From the NCBI GenBank assembly GCA_015064695.1, contig SVRS01000023.1, positions 1 to 37,452 of the forward strand: a stretch of 37,452 nucleotides of DNA. Direction: 5' to 3'. Shown piece after piece: positions 34,204 through 37,452 of the stretch. This DNA is from Oscillospiraceae bacterium (GTDB lineage: Bacteria; Bacillota; Clostridia; Oscillospirales; CAG-272). Every line of letters starts with the position of its first letter. Position 1 is the stretch's first letter. The translations under genes and the position numbers were made by a program. Below the pieces are notes generated by a model. That model had not been told where the DNA came from. It made no database searches and saw only the letters and a list, made by a program, of their open reading frames with translations.

Positions 34204-34232
34204 TTGACCTCGGTGAAAATGTATGATATAAT
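34204..34232 (+). promoter_or_regulatory. Promoter for the isomerase-oxidoreductase pair
   Basis: TTGACC (34204-34209), a 17-nt spacer and TATAAT (34227-34232). The leader to the ATG carries a GGGT/ACCC hairpin (34241-34253) and a GC-rich palindrome CCGCCCCCGGGCGG immediately before the ribosome site AAGGAGG, which could mask or expose it. Confidence 0.88.
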
Positions 34233-34301
34233 GAAAAGGAGGGTATGTAAACCCACTTTAAAAATTCGATAGACCCGCCCCCGGGCGGGAAGGAGGTTAT
34301 T

Positions 34302-35111
34302 ATGCTGCCTATTGCGATTCAGCTGTACACCGTCCGTGATGCCGCCGAGGCGGATTTTGAGGGCACGCTGCGGGGTATCAAGGCCATGGGCTACGAGGGT
34401 GTGGAGTTCGCCGGTCTGTACGGCAATTCTCCTGCCAAGATCAAGGCTCTCTGTGAGGAGATCGGTCTGAAGCCTATTTCGGCTCACGTTCCCTACTATG
34501 ATATGGTCGCCGATCCCAAGGGGGTTTTGTCCGATTACGCCGAGATCGGCTGTGAGTACGTGGCAATCCCTTACCTGACCGAGGAGTGCCGTCCCGGCAC
34601 TGACGGCTTTGCAAAGGTGGTTGAGAACGCCGCTATGCTGGGTAAGATGGCCAAGGAGCTGGGCATGACCCTGCTCTATCATAATCACGATTTCGAGTTT
34701 GAGAAGATCGACGGCAAGTATGCTCTGGAGGTCCTGTACGATACCGTTCCCGCCGAGCTTTTGGAGACCGAGCTGGACACCTGCTGGGTCCGCGTGGGCG
34801 GCGAGGATCCCGCGCCCTACGTCCGCAAGTATGCAGGCCGCGCACCCATCGTCCATCTGAAGGACTATGTGGGTGGCAAGTCCGAGCATATGTACGAGCT
34901 GATTGGCATTGATTCCGATGAGAAGAAGCCTGACGAGAACCCCTTTGAGCTGCGTCCCGTCGGCTCCGGTTGCCAGGATATCCCCGCCATCGTGGCCGCT
35001 GCCGAGTACGCCGGCGCCAAGTGGGTGGTGGTTGAGCAGGATCAGCCCTCCATGGGTCTGACCCCCATGCAGTGCGCCGAAAAGAGCATCAATTATCTGC
35101 GTTCCCTGTGA
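34302..35111 (+). CDS. Sugar phosphate isomerase/epimerase-like TIM-barrel protein (IolE/xylose-isomerase-like family)
   Basis: 269-residue AP-endonuclease-2/xylose-isomerase-like barrel. Metal-binding residues of the family are in place: YHNHDFEFE (His127, His129), ELDTCW (Asp159), IVHLKD (His185, Asp188) and VVVEQDQ (Glu245). The first strand reads AIQLYTVRDA. An AAGGAGG site lies 8 nt before the ATG. Codon use is strongly biased, as in PFOR. The oxidoreductase gene follows 74 nt later. Such pairs act in inositol breakdown or in cleaving 3-keto sugars and glycosides, but the substrate cannot be told from sequence. Confidence 0.9.
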   Translation: MLPIAIQLYTVRDAAEADFEGTLRGIKAMGYEGVEFAGLYGNSPAKIKALCEEIGLKPISAHVPYYDMVADPKGVLSDYAEIGCEYVAIPYLTEECRPGTDGFAKVVENAAMLGKMAKELGMTLLYHNHDFEFEKIDGKYALEVLYDTVPAELLETELDTCWVRVGGEDPAPYVRKYAGRAPIVHLKDYVGGKSEHMYELIGIDSDEKKPDENPFELRPVGSGCQDIPAIVAAAEYAGAKWVVVEQDQPSMGLTPMQCAEKSINYLRSL

Positions 35112-35185
35112 AACATTGCGTATGAAACAGCGCTTTCGCTGTTCAGATAAAATTTGAAATTTTTTTGATAAAGGAGAAATTTATC

Positions 35186-36358
35186 ATGGCAGAAGCAAAA
35201 ATGGATGCCGCTCTTGACTATGCAAACCAGAAGGTCGAGACCGTCATCGACACCAACAAGAAGCTCCGCGTAGGTATCATCGGCTGCGGCTGGATCGCAG
35301 AGTCTCACCTGGATTCCTACAAGCGTATGCCTGACGTCGAGATCGTGGCAGGCGCTGACATCATCCCCGGCAAGGCCGAGAAGTTCTTTAAGAAGTTTGG
35401 TCTGGAGGGTGTAAAGACCGATTACGCCTCCCACAAGGAGATGCTGGATGACGAGTCCCTGCAGCTGGATGCCGTTTCCATCTGCACCTACAACCGTCAG
35501 CACGCAGGTCCCGCTATCTACGCACTGCAGAAGGGTGTTAACGTTATGCTGGAGAAGCCCTTCACCGTAACCCTGGAGGAGGCTCTTGAGGTTATGAAGG
35601 CTGAGAAGGAGAGCGGCAAGGTCCTCTCCATCGGCTTCCAGCCCAGACTGGATCCCAACATGCAGATGATCAAGAAGATCGTCGAGTCCGGCGAGCTGGG
35701 TAAGATCTACTACATCCAGACCGGTGGCGGCCGCCGCCGCGGTATTCCCACTCCCTTCGGTACCTCCTTCATCGAGGATAAGACCGCAGGTCTGGGCGCT
35801 CTGGCTGACATCGGCTGCTACTCCCTGGACATGGTCCTGAATGCCATCGGCTATCCCAAGCCTCTGACCGTTACCGGCTACAAGTCCGATTTCTTCGGTA
35901 AGAATCCCACCACCTTCGACGGTCACCCCGAGTATGCCGAGCTGTTCGGTGTTGACGATTTCGCTGCTGCCTTCGTTCGTCTGGAGGGCGGTATCATTCT
36001 GGACTTCCGTATTGCATGGGCTATGAACATTAATACCCCCGGTGACACCATCATTCTGGGTACCCAGGGCGGTCTCCGTATTCCTTCCACCGATTGCTGG
36101 AACGGTTCTGTGGGCGGTCCCATGACCATTTACAAGACCATCGGCGGCATCGACTACGAGACTCAGGTTCCGATCATCAACGACGGTGGTCCCAGCCTCT
36201 TCGACCGCAAGATTCGTTCCTTCCTGGATGCTTGCAAGAACGGCACCAAGGCTCCCGTTCCTTCCTCTCAGATCATCTACAACCAGGCTATCCTGGACGG
36301 TATCGCCAAGTCCTCCAAGCTGGGCCGCGAGATCGAGATCGAGATTCCTCAGATCTGA
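35186..36358 (+). CDS. Gfo/Idh/MocA-family NAD(P)-dependent oxidoreductase
   Basis: 390 residues from ATG 35186, preceded by AAAGGAGAAA; a TTG at 35165 lies before that site and is rejected. A ~27-residue extension precedes the Rossmann motif LRVGIIGCGWIAESHLDSY. The catalytic-lysine motif EKPFTVTLEEALEVM and the GFQPRLDPNMQMIKKIVESGELGKI segment follow. The position usually occupied by His in the D-G-x-H-x-x-D motif reads DIGCYSLD, so a tyrosine replaces it. Extreme codon bias (GGT, TCC, AAG, CTG) matches PFOR and differs from neighbours, which suggests a very abundant enzyme. Likely oxidises or reduces a sugar or cyclitol handled by the isomerase gene upstream. A terminator follows. Confidence 0.93.
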   Translation: MAEAKMDAALDYANQKVETVIDTNKKLRVGIIGCGWIAESHLDSYKRMPDVEIVAGADIIPGKAEKFFKKFGLEGVKTDYASHKEMLDDESLQLDAVSICTYNRQHAGPAIYALQKGVNVMLEKPFTVTLEEALEVMKAEKESGKVLSIGFQPRLDPNMQMIKKIVESGELGKIYYIQTGGGRRRGIPTPFGTSFIEDKTAGLGALADIGCYSLDMVLNAIGYPKPLTVTGYKSDFFGKNPTTFDGHPEYAELFGVDDFAAAFVRLEGGIILDFRIAWAMNINTPGDTIILGTQGGLRIPSTDCWNGSVGGPMTIYKTIGGIDYETQVPIINDGGPSLFDRKIRSFLDACKNGTKAPVPSSQIIYNQAILDGIAKSSKLGREIEIEIPQI

Positions 36359-36373
36359 TTTGAGCCATATTAT

Positions 36374-36418
36374 TGTGGGGAAAACTTCTTGAAAGAGGTT
36401 TTCCCCACACCTTTTTCA
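36374..36418 (+). terminator. Terminator of the isomerase-oxidoreductase unit
   Basis: TGTGGGGAAAACT pairs with GGTTTTCCCCACA (about 12 bp, small loop TTCTTGAAAG), followed by CCTTTTTC. It starts 16 nt after the oxidoreductase stop. Confidence 0.85.
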
Positions 36419-36590
36419 AGAGCTTTTCAAAAAATAATACGAAAATACGAATTTATACTATTCCTCAACCAAAACCTTGAATACAATTGTTATTCCATAC
36501 CAATGGGGTAGGGGCCCCATGGTGATGTTCACGATGATACTTGTTGTCCTCTTGTATCCTGTATCATCTCTTTTTTGAAGTTCTTGGGAT

Positions 36591-36671
36591 TCTTAAACCC
36601 TTCTTTTAAGAAGGGTTTAAGCCGCCGGAGGCACGCACTTTTTTCAATGTTTTTATCAAGGATTTGTATTA
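36591..36671 (+). repeat. 64-nt dispersed repeat, copy B, with adjoining hairpin
   Basis: 36608-36671 is nearly identical to the reverse complement of 2430-2493. Its left end forms a perfect 14-bp hairpin with the bases before it: CTTAAACCCTTCTT / AAGAAGGGTTTAAG (36591-36621). That hairpin is incomplete at copy A. Between 36425 and 36590 the spacer shows only short AT-rich runs and no gene. Confidence 0.85.
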
Positions 36672-36696
36672 CATTAACAATATTGAGCTTGAGACC

Positions 36697-36746
36697 TGTA
36701 GGGGCGCACTTTGGGCGCTTGCGGGCGTTCAAAGAACGCCCCTGCG
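36697..36746. repeat. GTAGGGGCG-type palindromic repeat, copy C
   Basis: CTGTAGGGGCG mirrors CGCCCCTGCG, with an inner hairpin GGCGTTC/GAACGCC. Shorter relative of the palindromes at 23437 and 31932. The remainder up to 36807 holds only the ribosome site GAAAGGAAATGAG of the next gene. Confidence 0.75.
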
Positions 36747-36807
36747 ATTTTATAGAAATTTCAAGGCTTTTGTTATAACTTGATGTATCGAAAGGAAATG
36801 AGCTGTC

Positions 36808-37236
36808 ATGAGTCCTGAACAATGGGTAGGCATCGTAGGTATAGCCATTGGCGTGGGGCTTGGGGTGTTAACCCTGCGCCTGCTTTGGGTCTGGTCGCGG
36901 TATCGTCCACCCCACAGTGCAAAATGCAACGGATACCTGCGGAATCGGAGGTATTCCAAGGAAAAGTGGATCGGGCACTATCATAAAAGAAAAGTGAAGG
37001 ACTGGGTGGATTATGCCTACACCTATACCGTGGACGGCGAGCTGTACTTCATTGAGGACGGTGTACACGGAAAAAACGAGAACATACCCAAGACCGTTAC
37101 CGTCATTTATCAGAAAAAGCACCCCAAGCGAGCGTATATAGAAAGGATGACCTTTCCTACGGAGCCGGTATTTGCGGTGTTTGCAGGCTTCTTTGCACTT
37201 CTGTTTTGGGTGTGCGGTGTTGCGCTGATATTTTGA
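36808..37236 (+). CDS. Small DUF3592-like membrane protein
   Basis: 142 residues with one N-terminal hydrophobic helix (about 5-29) and one at the C-terminus (about 118-140). They enclose a soluble loop with VDYAYTYTVDGELYFIEDGVHGKNENIPKTVTVIYQKKHPKRAYIERM. This is the DUF3592 pattern: a YxYxVDGxxY strand, then VxVxYxxxxPxxA before the second helix. Function of the family is unknown. GAAAGGAAATGAG precedes the ATG. It stands alone, flanked by repeats and by a strong promoter. Confidence 0.75.
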   Translation: MSPEQWVGIVGIAIGVGLGVLTLRLLWVWSRYRPPHSAKCNGYLRNRRYSKEKWIGHYHKRKVKDWVDYAYTYTVDGELYFIEDGVHGKNENIPKTVTVIYQKKHPKRAYIERMTFPTEPVFAVFAGFFALLFWVCGVALIF

Positions 37237-37275
37237 ACTCTTCTCCCGTGGGGGCGTGGATTTCTGTGCCCTTGC

Positions 37276-37318
37276 GCACTTTGCACAAAAACGCGACGAC
37301 AAATTTATGACAAAGTGC
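37276..37318. other. Small inverted repeat upstream of the terminal promoter
   Basis: GCACTTTG (37276-37283) and CAAAGTGC (37311-37318) are perfect inverted arms around a 27-nt AT-rich spacer. They end 38 nt before the -35 at 37356. Could be an operator-like pair or the weak end of the DUF3592-like transcript. Confidence 0.35.
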
Positions 37319-37355
37319 CAGCAATGCCGAAGTCGAAAAAAGTTGAAAAAAAGGG

Positions 37356-37384
37356 TTGACAAAAGGGAAAAGAAGTGCTATAAT
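37356..37384 (+). promoter_or_regulatory. Perfect consensus promoter driving an RNA that leaves the window
   Basis: TTGACA (37356-37361), a 17-nt spacer and TATAAT (37379-37384) match the vegetative consensus at all twelve positions. Transcription would start near 37391. The 60 visible nt are GC-rich with many short self-complementary stretches (GGCGCC, CGCGGG, CGTCGCGAGG) and contain no start codon. A stable structured RNA or a long leader is likely; the class cannot be named from this fragment. Confidence 0.9.
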
Positions 37385-37452
37385 ATGCGAGCACTAAACG
37401 AGAGGCGCCCGCGGGAGACGCGAAACAGGCCGTCGCGAGGTGCGAGCAACCC

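Overview
The window looks like the replication-origin region of a Gram-positive anaerobe of the Bacillota, probably class Clostridia. The evidence is the order dnaA-dnaN-recF-remB-gyrB (remB is a Firmicute marker), strong AGGAGG-type ribosome sites, TTGACA-17-TATAAT promoters, and a pyruvate:ferredoxin oxidoreductase (PFOR), typical of strict anaerobes. Genus cannot be read from the sequence. The DNA is GC-moderate and its intergenic spaces hold many small hairpin repeats.

Layout. 1-2331: 3' part of the PFOR gene, ending in a strong terminator. 2388-2779: a dispersed 64-nt repeat and the dnaA promoter. 2780-14623: chromosome-maintenance block dnaA, oriC-like spacer, dnaN, recF, remB, gyrB, a second DnaA-box spacer, mreC, mreD, gyrA. 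The elongasome genes mreC and mreD sit between the two gyrase genes, with no mreB in the window. 14629-17439: a lipoprotein, a secreted protein of unknown role, and a convergent SleB-type cell-wall hydrolase with a long leader. 18087-21387: a metal-uptake operon with a Fur-like box, a Fur-family regulator, a ZnuA-like binding lipoprotein, an ATPase and a permease. 21678-25602: rlmN, a two-TM unknown protein and an ABC-F ATPase, separated by hairpin-rich repeats. 25658-31572: a leftward lipoprotein with two Asp-rich loops, then rightward alr, a large DUF5722-like surface protein and a cyclase-family hydrolase. 32085-34053: two leftward genes, a SASA-type esterase and a multi-pass membrane protein. 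34302-36358: a sugar-isomerase-like TIM barrel with a Gfo/Idh/MocA oxidoreductase. 36808-37236: a small DUF3592-like membrane protein. The window ends just inside a transcript driven by a perfect consensus promoter.

How it works together. The first third is replication initiation (DnaA, clamp), repair (RecF), supercoiling (gyrase) and cell-shape control. The rest is a mix of cell-wall maintenance (SleB-like, Alr, MreCD), metal homeostasis and carbohydrate-related functions (esterase, DUF5722, isomerase/oxidoreductase pair). No phage, CRISPR array, transposase, tRNA or rRNA was recognised. The most unusual material is non-coding: a structured gyrB leader with nested mini-ORFs, two spacers rich in DnaA boxes, at least four families of small inverted repeats (one now encodes the RlmN C-terminus), and a promoter launching a structured RNA at the right edge. 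I did not find a clearly new multi-gene defence or metabolic system.
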